From Andalucia godoyi (lineage: Eukaryota > Discoba > Jakobea > Jakobida > Andaluciidae): a DNA stretch of 64,000 bases. This document shows positions 9,261 through 19,179 of the stretch, in pieces. Numbering within the stretch: position 1 is the stretch's first letter; each line of letters opens with the position of its first letter. A program made the position numbers and the translations under genes. The notes beneath the pieces are model-generated. The model did no database searches and was not told where the DNA came from. It worked only from the letters and a program-made list of their open reading frames with translations. The stretch spans positions 112,142 through 176,141 of the forward strand of contig VRVR01000045.1 in the NCBI GenBank assembly GCA_009859145.1, read 5' to 3'.

Positions 9261-11087
9261 TCAATGCAATCCCGGGCCGACCCATCCACGGGCTACATCG
9301 TGTTCCCAAAGCTTGGCTCCCGCGCGTCCAACTGCATCGGCAACAAAGGCAGCATCTTCGCTTGGAATCTTGGACTGTAAGTAGGAAGTCCGTCGAATAA
9401 TCTGCACAATATCTTTGGAAGATGCCGTCGCAAGCCTCTGGGTAATCTGTTGCTCTTTCCTCCTCCGGATCTTCCGTCTCCTGTCTCGTTGTTCACCGTC
9501 AACATCGTCATCACCATCATCATCATCGTCGTCGTCATCATCGTCAAGAGCAGCAGTAACCCGTGGCGGCGACCTCTTTGAAGTCGGTGTGCCTTTTCCT
9601 GTTTTCTGCGCGCCGGAATGACCATTGCCAGACTTTGAATGGGAAGACGTTGATGCCGACGTTGACGTTGAAGCATAGATCGAGGTAGAGGTTGGCAGCA
9701 GCAGCATGCAATCGGCTACATGCTCCTCTGCATGTTCGCCGGGTTGGAGAAGCACTCCGCAGAAAGGGCAATCGACCATTCCACGCCGTCTGCTTCGGCT
9801 TTGCTGGCCCTGGCTCTGCACAACAGTCGGCGAAGAGTGTGACGAGATGTCAGCAGTACGCTTGGAGCTTGGAGTCCTCCTCTTCCTGTTCGACCTATCT
9901 GTCACAGCGGACTCCACGACCACCGCACTGTCATCCGGACACGGTGCAAAGTCTGCGGGGGACACCTTCGCCTTGCATGGCGATGCAGACTGCAACGAGA
10001 CATGTTGCTGCAGCTGAAACGAAAACGCGAATACATCTGCGTCGCCTTCGAACGCGATGTCGTCATCACGCCCATGTCCAGGATCAATCTCATCTGCCGG
10101 ATCAATCTCCATTTCCTGTTCCCTCATCTTGCGTTCCTGCTCTTCCAACAGCGAAAGAAACAAGCAATCGTCAGCCTGGAGCAAATTCCTTCTCTGCACC
10201 GAGTGGCTCTCCACGAAATCCCGTGCACGCAGCGGCCGCATTAGGGCATTTAAGTCCACCGTTCCATCCGCATTCCTCTTGACAGCCGCACCACCATTGC
10301 CGACGCTGCTGTTCCTACTGCCGTGCACAGAATTGCCAAGCGCATGATCCAACGCATTGGATACATCCATGTAAGCATGCGCATGAGAATTGCCATTGCC
10401 ATTGCCGCTGAACGTGGATGTGGATGTGGATGTGAAAGTGGAAGTGGAAGAGGATGACGATCCCAAGTGCTCGAGCCTCGTCTGCTTCCACGCATCATTT
10501 CGCGGAGCAGACCCAGCCGGAAGCACTACAATCGCAGCAATCTCCGCTTGCTTGGGGAAGAACGCAGAAATATTCGAACGCACAGTTGCGGCTTTCCTTT
10601 CTTTTCCTTGCGATTTGTCCACTGGCGCAACCGTTTTCGGCACCGTCTTGGAAGAAGCCTCTCGCTGCACATGCCGCTGACGCTCCGTGCTCGTGTTCGT
10701 TGTCGCTGTCGGCGCCGCCACCGCCTCCTTCCCCTTCCTCTTCTGCTTCGTCTTTGGTGCATGTTGTTTGGACGACTTGAAGAACCCGTCGTCATCACTC
10801 CCAATGCCGCTACCATGACTATGCTGCTGGAGATCAACATCGCTGACATCCGAGTGCGTCTCAATGTCGTCGTCGTATTCAAAGTCATCGGCTCCATTCG
10901 CAAGCCGCGCAAAACGATCGTACTTGTCATTCACGCGACTCTTCCTTTTTTGATGTGGAGTTGGCGAGGAAGGAGATTGGTTCGTTCGGCGACTCACCGG
11001 AGTTGCAAGTCGAGCCTGCTTAGGAGAAGACCGCGCAGAACAATCCGACTCCACAGCTTCATCAGAATCAATCACTCTCTTCCGCAT
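9261..11087 (-). CDS. Probable DNA-repair adaptor with UBZ4-like zinc finger
   Basis: The 608-aa basic, mostly disordered protein starts at ATG 11087 (MRKRVIDSD). The one recognisable domain is near residue 445: C-P-F-C, twelve residues, then H-V-A-D-C. This matches the C-x2-C-x(11-12)-H-x3-C pattern of RAD18-type UBZ4 ubiquitin-binding fingers. A short motif around residue 185 (SNISAFFPK) resembles a PCNA-interacting box, although the leading Gln is absent. Low-complexity Ser/Thr and Gly/Asn/His tracts separate these, and an acidic Asp run at about residue 530 precedes a basic patch and a conserved-looking C-terminus (AGAKLWEHDVARGW). Proteins with a PIP-like motif plus UBZ4 are typically recruited to stalled forks, for example SPRTN, RAD18 and FAN1-type factors. 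No nuclease or protease domain is visible, so that role is inference. Confidence 0.7.
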   Translation of the reverse strand: MRKRVIDSDEAVESDCSARSSPKQARLATPVSRRTNQSPSSPTPHQKRKSRVNDKYDRFARLANGADDFEYDDDIETHSDVSDVDLQQHSHGSGIGSDDDGFFKSSKQHAPKTKQKRKGKEAVAAPTATTNTSTERQRHVQREASSKTVPKTVAPVDKSQGKERKAATVRSNISAFFPKQAEIAAIVVLPAGSAPRNDAWKQTRLEHLGSSSSSTSTFTSTSTSTFSGNGNGNSHAHAYMDVSNALDHALGNSVHGSRNSSVGNGGAAVKRNADGTVDLNALMRPLRARDFVESHSVQRRNLLQADDCLFLSLLEEQERKMREQEMEIDPADEIDPGHGRDDDIAFEGDADVFAFSFQLQQHVSLQSASPCKAKVSPADFAPCPDDSAVVVESAVTDRSNRKRRTPSSKRTADISSHSSPTVVQSQGQQSRSRRRGMVDCPFCGVLLQPGEHAEEHVADCMLLLPTSTSIYASTSTSASTSSHSKSGNGHSGAQKTGKGTPTSKRSPPRVTAALDDDDDDDDDDGDDDVDGEQRDRRRKIRRRKEQQITQRLATASSKDIVQIIRRTSYLQSKIPSEDAAFVADAVGRAGAKLWEHDVARGWVGPGLH

Positions 11088-11264
11088 TTCTCTCCTCCTC
11101 CACCACCGGGGAATGCTCTCGGAATTACAATTAAAATAATAATAACAGTAAACAAATAATATCGCACACGTGCAGCCCGGGGAAGGGAAACAAGGAGAAG
11201 AGGGGGAAGGGGAGAGAGATGAGTATGCATGAAAGCAAATCTCACGGCAGCGTAGCTCTTGTAA

Positions 11265-11362
11265 GACACGATGGCCGAGCGGTTAAGGCGTTCGACTAGA
11301 ATTCATTTCAACTAGATCATCGATTGGGATTTCCCGCGCAGGTTCGAATCCTGTTCGTGTCG
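11265..11362 (+). tRNA. tRNA-Ser(AGA) with a 17-nt intron
   Basis: The acceptor stem GACACGA (11265-11271) pairs with TCGTGTC (11355-11361), with G11362 as discriminator. The D arm reads GGCCGAGCGGTTAAGGC. The anticodon AGA is at 11298-11300, and a 17-nt intron (11302-11318) sits directly after position 37, the usual place for nuclear tRNA introns. A long variable arm (GGGATTTCCC) and the GGTTCGAATCC T arm follow. The anticodon stem TTCGA/TCGAT leaves one T-T mismatch at its outer pair. The class II variable arm and the anticodon together identify tRNA-Ser. Confidence 0.93.
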
Positions 11363-11367
11363 CTTAA

Positions 11368-11374
11368 TTTTTTT
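11368..11374 (+). terminator. RNA polymerase III T-run terminator of tRNA-Ser
   Basis: Seven T residues begin five bases after the discriminator base and further T-runs follow, as expected for Pol III termination. Confidence 0.85.
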
Positions 11375-11594
11375 AATTTTTTAATTTAAATTTGGAAAAT
11401 AACATTCTTGAATCTATTATTATTACAAAGTAATTTTCTGTTTCTGTGGTGCGTGATGGAAAAACCTTTGGCAACGTAGTGAAAACATAAACAAAGCAAG
11501 AGGTACTTTTTTTTTAATAAAGGTTTTTTTAAAAATATATTCATCATGATTTGATGCCGAGTTTTCATTTTCTATGCATTTTGAGGCGTGTTCT

Positions 11595-13850
11595 TTAGTT
11601 GGCCAAAAAGATGGTTGCAAAGACCATTGCCGACGCAACGCTGATCATGTGCATCGGTGATCCCGAGTTGGCGCCTGGGACGTCCTGTGGCTGGCTCGGC
11701 TGCGGGTCTGTGTCAGCAGGAGGAGCAGCGCTGGCAGTGACGAGCGTGTCTTCTGCGGCCGGCTCATCGAGGATGTTTCCGTTCTTGAGAGTGGAAAAGG
11801 AGGCTGTGAGCGCATAGTAGGCATCGTTGGGAACACGGAATGTGGAGGAGGATGGCGCAGTGATGGTGACCACACATTCCACTCCTCCATTGATCGGGCT
11901 TGCCAGGGGCAGCAGAATGTCAAAGTCGCAAGGGATATATGTGTTGGTGACGGCAGGGACAGCATGCGAAGCTGGGCCGTATGTTGTGCATCCGCTGACC
12001 TGGAATTGCAGTGCACTGCCAACAAACGCCCCGAGTCCTCGAGGAAGAGTGATGCTGATCTGGGGATTTTCGGTCGAGAGAATGGTGTTGAAAGGAGTTC
12101 CTTTCAGCACGAGAGACTTGAGTGGCTGTCCGGCAACACTGGGGTCGACGACGGTGGAGAATCCTCGAAGCGTGTGGATTGGAACAGAGAACATGGCGTA
12201 GTTGATCGCATCTGCCTGAATGGACGTCTGCGTTGCATCCGTTGTCGAAGCCAAGACCACCTGGACTTGCCCCGAGCCTGCATAAAAGGTCGCTGCGAGC
12301 GTGGTCGACTGCGGCTGGACTTGAACGGTGCAGGTGGCGTCGGTGAGGATGAACGCAGAGTTGGCAGGAAGCCAGATGGTGCACTTTCCTTCCGTGCAGA
12401 CGGAGTTTGCACGGATGTTTTGGAGAGTTGCGCCGCATCCAGAGACATCCATACGCCAGTCATTCTGGGTCTGTCCATTTGCGATTCCGACAAAGGTAAT
12501 GCCGGTCAGCTGCACCTGCAGCACAGAGGCGGCCGCAGGGAAGTTGCGGGGGCGCCCAGAGATTGTGATGCTCTGCACAGGACCGCGGGGAACGACGTTG
12601 TTCGGAGTGAACGAAGCGGAAAAGTCCTTCCACTGGCTCGGGGTCACCGGATGGTACATTCCAACATACAGGGGAACCGCGGGATTGGAATCGTGGGTGT
12701 GGTCCCAGCGGGAGACACCGTGATCGTGCATGATGTAGACGTTCACTTGAATGTCGGTTGCCGAGGGCAGAACAAGCTGTCCGGAGCCGGCGATCTTGGA
12801 GACCGTGACAGTGCACCAGCCTTGGCCGATCAGGGTGTCGCCAACCTTTCCGTAGCCGAAGCGCGCACTCGTCGCATGGAACACCTTGCCGGCCGGCGAT
12901 TCAACGCAGCCCGTAACAGAGATTCCGTAGGTGGAGCCGGCAGTGTAGACGTCAGTGTTGAATTCAAAGTCGAAGCGATTCTGCGACGGAAGCACTTTGT
13001 AGTGGAAGGGATTGACGCTGTCGGGATAGCTGGGAAGATCTCCTTCTCCGTGCGTGGGGTCGTAGCCGGGATCGCCGGGCTTGCGGGCCTGGTGGCTTTC
13101 GTCGAGATCGTTGAATGGCGGCTCGATAACGTTGTAGTCCATGTGCGGATCGCGAATGGGAAGGTAGAATTTGAACTGGAGAGCGTCGAACGAGCCCGAT
13201 CCCTCCGAAACGACAGTTCCGCGAATTCCAGACACCGTCACGTTCTGAACGTGGTTGAGCACCCGCATCAGCGCATGCTTTCCGTTTCCGTTGTACGACT
13301 GCATGACGGGCTGCGCATTCGAGTTCATCACGGTGATTGCGAACGTGTCATACCAGTTTCCCTGCGGGTTGAGCACCGAGCCGTACGTCAAGCGAGGCAG
13401 GCGCAGATCCAAGGGAAACTCCGTGGGCTGCAGCTTCTTGAGCGTGACATTGCACGGCTTGTCCAGCTGGATGGTTCCGGAGAACTGACCCGCGCGGGAC
13501 TGTGCATATCCCAAGTCTCGGTTGGCAGTGGCGAGCGTGTCAACCCCATTGATGCAGCCGGATACCTCCATGTGAAGGCCACGCTGGGGGGTGTACGGCT
13601 CGAAGAAGTTGCCATTGGGGACGGAAATGCGGAAGATGGGGTTTGTCACAGCAACAAGAGGCGTGAACGAGACTGTCAGCGAATCTAGAGTGTCGTGGAT
13701 CCTGGCTTGCTCAGGCCATACTTTCTGGCCGCACATCGGCTCCTGTGCATTCACGGTGCCTGACGCGCACAAGAGAACGCATCCAAGCGCAATGAGAAGC
13801 CGTTTCACCAGAGCGCCGCTCGTTGCTGGGCGTGACGGTGCTCTTTTCAT
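11595..13850 (-). CDS. GPI-anchored surface protein with four VSGC-type modules
   Basis: The 751-aa protein starts at ATG 13850 with a basic stretch and a signal peptide (LLIALGCVLLCASGTVNAQ). The mature part is four repeating beta-rich modules. Each carries a [VI][ST]GC motif (MEVSGC, ISVTGC, MDVSGC, FQVSGC) and later a second Cys in a C-x-V/F-x-[VIL] strand (CNVTL, CTVTV, CTVQV, CVVTI), which suggests one or two disulfides per module. N-glycosylation sequons are present. The C-terminus has a Pro/Asp spacer, small residues (GANSGS) and a terminal hydrophobic segment (ISVASAMVFATIFLAN), which is a textbook GPI-attachment signal. A surface coat or adhesion role is inferred; I do not recognise a named family. 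The frame is open further upstream over a TC-rich leader, but that part lacks an ATG before this one. Confidence 0.8.
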   Translation of the reverse strand: MKRAPSRPATSGALVKRLLIALGCVLLCASGTVNAQEPMCGQKVWPEQARIHDTLDSLTVSFTPLVAVTNPIFRISVPNGNFFEPYTPQRGLHMEVSGCINGVDTLATANRDLGYAQSRAGQFSGTIQLDKPCNVTLKKLQPTEFPLDLRLPRLTYGSVLNPQGNWYDTFAITVMNSNAQPVMQSYNGNGKHALMRVLNHVQNVTVSGIRGTVVSEGSGSFDALQFKFYLPIRDPHMDYNVIEPPFNDLDESHQARKPGDPGYDPTHGEGDLPSYPDSVNPFHYKVLPSQNRFDFEFNTDVYTAGSTYGISVTGCVESPAGKVFHATSARFGYGKVGDTLIGQGWCTVTVSKIAGSGQLVLPSATDIQVNVYIMHDHGVSRWDHTHDSNPAVPLYVGMYHPVTPSQWKDFSASFTPNNVVPRGPVQSITISGRPRNFPAAASVLQVQLTGITFVGIANGQTQNDWRMDVSGCGATLQNIRANSVCTEGKCTIWLPANSAFILTDATCTVQVQPQSTTLAATFYAGSGQVQVVLASTTDATQTSIQADAINYAMFSVPIHTLRGFSTVVDPSVAGQPLKSLVLKGTPFNTILSTENPQISITLPRGLGAFVGSALQFQVSGCTTYGPASHAVPAVTNTYIPCDFDILLPLASPINGGVECVVTITAPSSSTFRVPNDAYYALTASFSTLKNGNILDEPAAEDTLVTASAAPPADTDPQPSQPQDVPGANSGSPMHMISVASAMVFATIFLAN

Positions 13851-14637
13851 TTCGGCCACCGTAGAGCAGGTCCAGAGCAAGAAAGAAGGAGTGGATAAGA
13901 ACAGAAATTTAACGATTCGAGTAGATTCAACAACGAGTTCAAGATTGAACGGTGCAGTGTTTTTTCTTTGTTTGTATGGAACGAAAGAAGGAAAAAAGAA
14001 AGAGAGTGAGAGTGAGTGAGAGAGAGAGAGAGAGAAAAAAGAAGTGGAGAATGCTGTGTGTGGCGACATAATATATGCTTTGCTGCAATGTATTTTTGCC
14101 AGCGGGGGACGATGGTCTAATCGGACAAGTAGAGTTCCTTTCTGGTGTGCAGTGATTGTCGATTTACTGAATGTCTATATTTCCGTCCAGTCGCAAGCAA
14201 GTGTCTTTCGAGTCTGTTGCAGCGTCGCGCCCCCCCCAAGGGAGAAAATACAACTTGCCGCAGTGCGTCCTCGTGTAAGCGGCCAATTCCCTTTTATGTA
14301 AATCTGCCCGCACAATTCTGCCCATCCATTTCCTTTTTCGGTATCCGACACTTTCCTCTACTTGTGCCCGACTGTCCGTCAACTCGACACGAACAGACCC
14401 GATCAACACGACCATCTGGAAATCACCCACTTGCCATGCTCCTCAATCGATTCAGTTTCATCTTCCTTCACGATCTCTTTTTAATGCTCATCGATTCTGC
14501 TTTTCGTCTCTCTTCCTCTTTCTTTTTCTTTTCCATTTCTTTTCCATTTCCATTTTCATTTTCTGTTTTTTTCATTCTTCAATTCTTCAGTTTCGTAATT
14601 TCCCCTTTCCTTCCCATATTTCATATAAAGCGAGAGA
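13851..14637. other. Divergent intergenic region between the GPI protein and glutamine synthetase
   Basis: This holds both 5' flanks. A GA tract lies at about 14005-14035 and a strongly pyrimidine-rich leader at about 14515-14615 before the glutamine synthetase start. No further gene is evident. Confidence 0.6.
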
Positions 14638-15738
14638 ATGTTTGACAAGCTTGACAAGTCGCTGCGAGACCGGTTTTTGAGTCTGCCTCCTGATCCCGAG
14701 TACTATCAAGCCGAGTATGTCTGGGTTGGTGGTTCTGGGCGTGACATCCGGTCCAAGTCGCGGACTCTTCCTGTGTCGTTGCCGCAGCGTCCCGAGTGTC
14801 TGCCAATCTGGAACTTTGATGGGTCGTCGACGGGCCAGGCGCCCGGATCGGACTCGGAGGTGCTGCTGAAGCCTCAGGCGGTGTACAAAGATCCGTTCCG
14901 CCCAATTCCTACTGGGGATGGATACACGGGGCTTCCGAACATCATTGTCATTTGCGACTGCTACAAGCCGGACATGACGCCTGTTCCTGGAAACACGCGG
15001 GTGTTTGCAGAGCGCGTGTTTTCGCAGAAGAAGGAGCTTATTCCGTGGTTTGGAATGGAGCAGGAGTACGTCATGTTCAGTGCGAGTGAGAACTGGCCTC
15101 TTGGATGGCCGCGAGGAGGGTATCCGGGCGAGCAGGGTCCGTACTACTGCTCGGTCGGTGCAGAGGTGTCGTTTGGGCGCGAGCTTGTGGAGGCGCATTA
15201 TCGCGCGTGCTTGTATGCTGGAATCCGCATTTCGGGAGTCAATGCAGAGGTCATGCCGGGCCAGTGGGAGTTCCAGGTCGGGCCATGCGAAGGAATCTCG
15301 GTTGGCGACCAGCTGTTGTGTGCGCGATACATCCTTGCTCGCATCGGCGAAGACTTTGGGGTCCGCATTTCGTATGATCCCAAGCCGATTCCCGGCGACT
15401 GGAACGGCTCGGGCTGCCACACCAACTTCTCCACACTCCCTATGCGCGAAGACGGTGGCTGGAAGCTCATTGCTGAGGCCTGCGACAAGCTTGGTGCCCG
15501 CCATTCCGAGCACATTATTGCATACGGCGAAGGAAACGAACGGCGGCTGACCGGCCACCATGAAACAGCTCCCATGGACAAGTTCACCTGGGGCGTTGCC
15601 AACCGTGGGGCGTCGATCCGCGTCCCAAGAGACACTCATCGCCTGCAGAAGGGCTACTTGGAAGACAGACGACCGGCCTCCAACTGCGACCCGTATCTCG
15701 TTCCCGCCCTCATCTACGAGACCACTTGCCTCCTCTAA
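14638..15738 (+). CDS. Glutamine synthetase, eukaryotic GSII type
   Basis: The 366-aa enzyme condenses glutamate and ammonia to glutamine using ATP. Family signatures appear in order: the N-terminal beta-grasp end [13 protein letters not shown] with SDSEV, the metal-binding [29 protein letters not shown] (ATP and ammonium site), [12 protein letters not shown] and the C-terminal [11 protein letters not shown]. Length and motif spacing match decameric GSII (about 350-375 aa). No transit peptide is visible, so a cytosolic location is likely. ATG 14638 opens directly on a typical N-terminus ([13 protein letters not shown]). A pyrimidine-rich leader precedes it. Together with the glutaminase upstream, the window encodes both directions of glutamine metabolism, though the genes are 10 kb apart. 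Confidence 0.97.
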   Translation: MFDKLDKSLRDRFLSLPPDPEYYQAEYVWVGGSGRDIRSKSRTLPVSLPQRPECLPIWNFDGSSTGQAPGSDSEVLLKPQAVYKDPFRPIPTGDGYTGLPNIIVICDCYKPDMTPVPGNTRVFAERVFSQKKELIPWFGMEQEYVMFSASENWPLGWPRGGYPGEQGPYYCSVGAEVSFGRELVEAHYRACLYAGIRISGVNAEVMPGQWEFQVGPCEGISVGDQLLCARYILARIGEDFGVRISYDPKPIPGDWNGSGCHTNFSTLPMREDGGWKLIAEACDKLGARHSEHIIAYGEGNERRLTGHHETAPMDKFTWGVANRGASIRVPRDTHRLQKGYLEDRRPASNCDPYLVPALIYETTCLL

Positions 15739-16367
15739 CTTTATCAGTTTCGTGCTGTCAACTGTAGAAGTAAAACACAAGAAATAAAAAATGGTTCACC
15801 ATTGTCCATCAATTGACACTAGACCTTTTCTTTTTTGGGCTGCGTTTCGCTGGAGCTTTTTCGCCTTTTCTGGGCTTTCTCATTTTTTCCTGTTTCGTTC
15901 GGTTTCCCTTTTGTTTTTCTTTGGTTTTCCCCTTTCTCTTTTTCTTTTTTTCCTTTCTCTTCTCAAGGCAAATGATGGTAAATAAATTATAAGCTCAACA
16001 GGACTGACAAACAACATCCTTGATGACAACATCTTCCCTGATGCCTTTCCCAGCTTCCTTTTTACGTTCTTGTCCAAACTTCAATCCGTCTTTCATTGTT
16101 ATGATTATCATTATTAATACTCCTTTAAACACCACGATGTTACACTATACTTTTACGACAGACGTTAAAAAAACAACAACAGAAAACGACAGCGACCACA
16201 TCCAGCAGAAAACAAATAAAACCATGCTGCAAGACGCAGGCTCTGTAATATGCATGGAGGGAAATGTAATACTGGTATCTGCATACGATGCAGTACTCGC
16301 ACGTCGATGCTGGTGACCACATTGCAGGACGCGAGAAGGAAAGACGCCGGCCGCCGGCCGCGGGGTG
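15739..16367. other. Convergent spacer, no gene seen
   Basis: T-rich 3' flank of glutamine synthetase followed by an A-rich tract and the 3' flank of the glycosyltransferase gene. Frames here are short and T-run driven. Confidence 0.6.
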
Positions 16368-17831
16368 CTAGCGGGTGGAGGCGCATTTCTTATGGTCGTG
16401 TGTGACGGCGAGGCCTCTGTAGTGGAGAATGTATGCATTGGAGGCGGCGACCGACAGGTCCTTGACGAGTCTCTGGGGCCCGATCTTGTGAATATGGATG
16501 AACTCGACGTTGGCCGTCCGGACCATGAACTTCCGGCGCCCGTACTTTGTAGGACAGGCGTCTCTTGGGTACGCCTTGGACACACACTCGGCCTCGGCGC
16601 CGGCATCCGTCTTGGCCGACTGGGCGTGGATGTCCCTGAGCCATGCTTGGGACCCAATGCGTGACCAGGACTGCTCGACACAGACATCGTAGTCCTTGTT
16701 CACAGATCCGAACGAGACACCGGCATAGCTGCTCTGCTGCGCGAGGGTCGAGTCCAAGTACGAGCCCAGAGAAGAGGCAGACGGCGGCAGAACGAGAAAC
16801 TCGTCAATGTCAAAGTGACCGTAGTAGGTCGCCGAATTTGCAACGCGCAGGAACGCATCGTTGATCACGACGGTCTGGCCAAAGTACCAAGTGTCCGAGT
16901 CGTTGCGTAGCTGCGGGAAATAGTACCACTCAATCCTCGACTCTTCCTTGTGCTGCAGTTGCGTGAGCTGCGACAGGCACTGCGGCTCGGGTGTGATCGA
17001 GTAGAACATCAGTCGGTCGATACGCAGCACATCCAGCATGTACGATGTCCACTGCGACACCACTGCGCAGTTGAGCGTCCCAAACGACGATGCAACCGAA
17101 ACTGCAGTGGAGATGAGCCCAAACCGCGCGGGTCGCAGAATCCGGACCGGAAACGACCACTTTTCCGGGCCCTCTGCACCCGCAATTACATATTCAAGCT
17201 GCACTCCTCCTCCTGCTCCCCTTGCTCCGGGTCGGGTGATGTTGCTCTCGTCGCTTTCCTCGCTCTTATCGTCGTCGGCGTCGCTGTTGACGCTGTGCAG
17301 ATGATAAAGTGGACACCGGATAAACACCGGTTCATGGGGTTTGTCGTGGTGCTCGCCAAATGCCTGCACCGAGCAGCCGGACGACACTTCACGCGCCGTC
17401 TCGAGATCCGTCACCGTCAAGCCTACTGGACACATCGACTCCACATGCGAGTGCTTGAGCGCCAGTATCCAAAGCATCCGCGAGGTCGTCGCTGTCTCTG
17501 TCACTGGCAGAAGCGGCGGCACTGGTGATGATAATGTTGAGTGGAAGAGTATGGCGCCGTGGAAAAGCATCCACTGGCCATCGTCGGTGACATGCGACTG
17601 CACCGAGTCGGTAAGGACCCTTGCAAAGGCTGCGGACGGCGGATCCCACGCAATCGAATTCCCAAAAGGAACATCCACGTGATCCGAGTCCGAGAAACAC
17701 GGATGCAGCAGCACAACGCACAGATCCGTAAGAACAAACACCACCGTAAGCACACTGATCAAAAGCACATTTTCCTCCGCGAAACTCCGAAACTGTCTCC
17801 ATGTTTCCCGCTTCGGTCGCGACGAGCCCAT
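16368..17831 (-). CDS. Type II membrane glycosyltransferase, GT92 (DUF23)-like
   Basis: The 487-aa protein starts at ATG 17831. It has a short basic cytoplasmic N-terminus, one signal anchor (LLISVLTVVFVLTDLCVVLL) and a lumenal domain, as expected for a Golgi enzyme. The catalytic region contains CAVVSQWTSYMLDVLRIDRLMFY and the metal-binding DxD in a GHFDIDEFLVL motif (DID at about residues 341-343), followed by a Cys-containing region and a His-rich end (EFIHIHKIG, ILHYRGLAVTHDHK). This layout matches GT92 proteins, which transfer galactose to core fucose or related glycans. The donor and acceptor here cannot be read from sequence. It converges on glutamine synthetase. Confidence 0.8.
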   Translation of the reverse strand: MGSSRPKRETWRQFRSFAEENVLLISVLTVVFVLTDLCVVLLHPCFSDSDHVDVPFGNSIAWDPPSAAFARVLTDSVQSHVTDDGQWMLFHGAILFHSTLSSPVPPLLPVTETATTSRMLWILALKHSHVESMCPVGLTVTDLETAREVSSGCSVQAFGEHHDKPHEPVFIRCPLYHLHSVNSDADDDKSEESDESNITRPGARGAGGGVQLEYVIAGAEGPEKWSFPVRILRPARFGLISTAVSVASSFGTLNCAVVSQWTSYMLDVLRIDRLMFYSITPEPQCLSQLTQLQHKEESRIEWYYFPQLRNDSDTWYFGQTVVINDAFLRVANSATYYGHFDIDEFLVLPPSASSLGSYLDSTLAQQSSYAGVSFGSVNKDYDVCVEQSWSRIGSQAWLRDIHAQSAKTDAGAEAECVSKAYPRDACPTKYGRRKFMVRTANVEFIHIHKIGPQRLVKDLSVAASNAYILHYRGLAVTHDHKKCASTR

Positions 17832-18078
17832 CCCACCAATCGCCCCTCACACAATGACTCTCACAGCGTGTGCGTAAGCCTTCCCAACCTTTTTCTTAAA
17901 TCAAAAACTTAAATTAAAAACAATGACTTTATGTATCGGATAAGAGAACAATAAAAAATGCGAGCGTCTGTGAAAACGTACAAATATGATATGAAAAAAG
18001 GCACCTGCACTACAGTACGTACAATACCTCTGGCACAGTTGATGCTTGATGTTTTTGTTTGTTGCTTGTTGCTCGCCA

Positions 18079-18699
18079 CTACAGTAGCGATGAGGACTCC
18101 AGGACTACTGCGTTGAGGTGGTGGCAGACGGCTGGGATGTCGAGATGGAGAAAGCACAGCCCTTGGATATTTGCTCCGTGCAACATCTCTTCGTACGAAG
18201 CAAGCAGCAGCTGGTGTTGTGCGTGCTGAAGATCTGGCGACAACCACATGCCAGTGCTCATACTGCTTCCGGCACTGCTGCTGTGACTACTAAAATAGCC
18301 GCTGTCTCCGCTGGCACTACGGCCCATGCACTCCGTGCTGGCAGCACTACGCTGCTCCTGCTCCCGTTCCTGCTCCCGTTCCTGCTCCCGTTCCTGCTCC
18401 CGGTTGTGGTGGTTGTTGTTACTGGATGCGGCTCGGGAACGCAGACAATGATACCGTGCATAGTTCTTCACCTGGACATTGTCCCGCGTCCTGACAACCT
18501 CTGCAATCGCCTTCCAATTGCCAAACCCGTACTGCCGAACACCTTCGCGAAACCTCTTTGCCTCTTCATACGTCCAAAACTTCTTCTTGATCAACACCAC
18601 CGGCTCCGTACAAGAAGACGCAGACACTGCATCGCTGTCGGGCGCACACAACCTCCACGGTAGCCCCGCAAACGTTGTCATCACCATCATCGACTTCAT
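18079..18699 (-). CDS. Single Myb/SANT-repeat DNA-binding protein
   Basis: The 206-aa protein starts at ATG 18699 (MKSMMVMTTF). The frame is open upstream through an A/T-rich hydrophobic-coding stretch that also contains earlier ATGs, but those lie in a T-run region that looks like leader. A single Myb/SANT domain lies at about residues 35-85: FWTYEEAKRFREGVRQYG, then NWKAIAEVV with RTRDNVQVKNYARYH as recognition helix. It has the regularly spaced aromatic residues (W, W, Y) of one-repeat Myb proteins. A short Glu-Arg-Glu-Gln repeat follows, encoded by a 12-bp DNA repeat, and then a Ser-rich tail and a His-containing hydrophobic C-terminus. A transcription or chromatin role is inferred from the domain alone. 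Confidence 0.75.
   Translation of the reverse strand: MKSMMVMTTFAGLPWRLCAPDSDAVSASSCTEPVVLIKKKFWTYEEAKRFREGVRQYGFGNWKAIAEVVRTRDNVQVKNYARYHCLRSRAASSNNNHHNREQEREQEREQEREQEQRSAASTECMGRSASGDSGYFSSHSSSAGSSMSTGMWLSPDLQHAQHQLLLASYEEMLHGANIQGLCFLHLDIPAVCHHLNAVVLESSSLL
18361..18402. repeat. 12-bp tandem repeat CTCCCGTTCCTG (3.5 copies) inside the Myb gene
   Basis: Three perfect copies and one partial copy. In frame on the minus strand each unit encodes four residues of an Arg-Glu-Gln-Glu repeat. Confidence 0.9.
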
Positions 18700-19179
18700 T
18701 CTCCTTTTTTCAAACAATGATTCATGAAGAAAAAGAAAAACGAAGAAAAGAAAAATGAAGAAAGAAGGAAAAAAAAAGAAACAGTGGAAACGGTAGATAT
18801 TTTGAAACATCAACAGAAGCATAAAAAATAGACACAAAAAAACAGCTTGTTCTGCTGCGACTATTTCCAACGATTCGTGAAGCGCACTGGTGCTTTCCCC
18901 CGATTGCCCACCTATTCTCACCCCATCATGTTGCTGACGATTGGACTTGAATCCGAGCAAACGGTGGCTGGACTGCTCGCATCCATCGCGCATTTTTTGC
19001 GCAGCTTGCACCTGCACCCGAGCCCCATTAGGGTCAACCGCTCCGCTGGGTGCTTCAATGCGTTTCCCTCTTTGCTTCTACCAGCGCACGCCTAAACAAA
19101 CAAACAACGCATATTTAAAACACGAGTCGAAACCGCCCAAAGTGTCTCGACTCTCGAGGCAGCCTCTTCCTATCCTACC
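18700..19179. other. Spacer upstream of the Myb gene and downstream of the methyltransferase gene
   Basis: The Myb-proximal part is a polypyrimidine leader on the minus strand. The remainder shows no gene. Confidence 0.55.

Noticed and set aside
11964-13688. 574-codon plus-strand frame opposite the GPI protein
   Set aside because: It is the antisense shadow of a gene with clear signal peptide, modules and GPI signal; its own translation is Arg/Gly-rich without domains.
14623-14629. ATATAAA before the glutamine synthetase ATG as a TATA box
   Set aside because: It ends nine bases before the start codon, too close for a transcription start 25-30 bp downstream of a TATA box.
14587-15780. 397-codon minus-strand frame opposite glutamine synthetase
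   Set aside because: Antisense shadow of an unmistakable enzyme gene.
18361-18402. 12-bp direct repeats as a CRISPR-like array
   Set aside because: There are no spacers; the units are contiguous and encode an in-frame peptide repeat in a eukaryotic gene.
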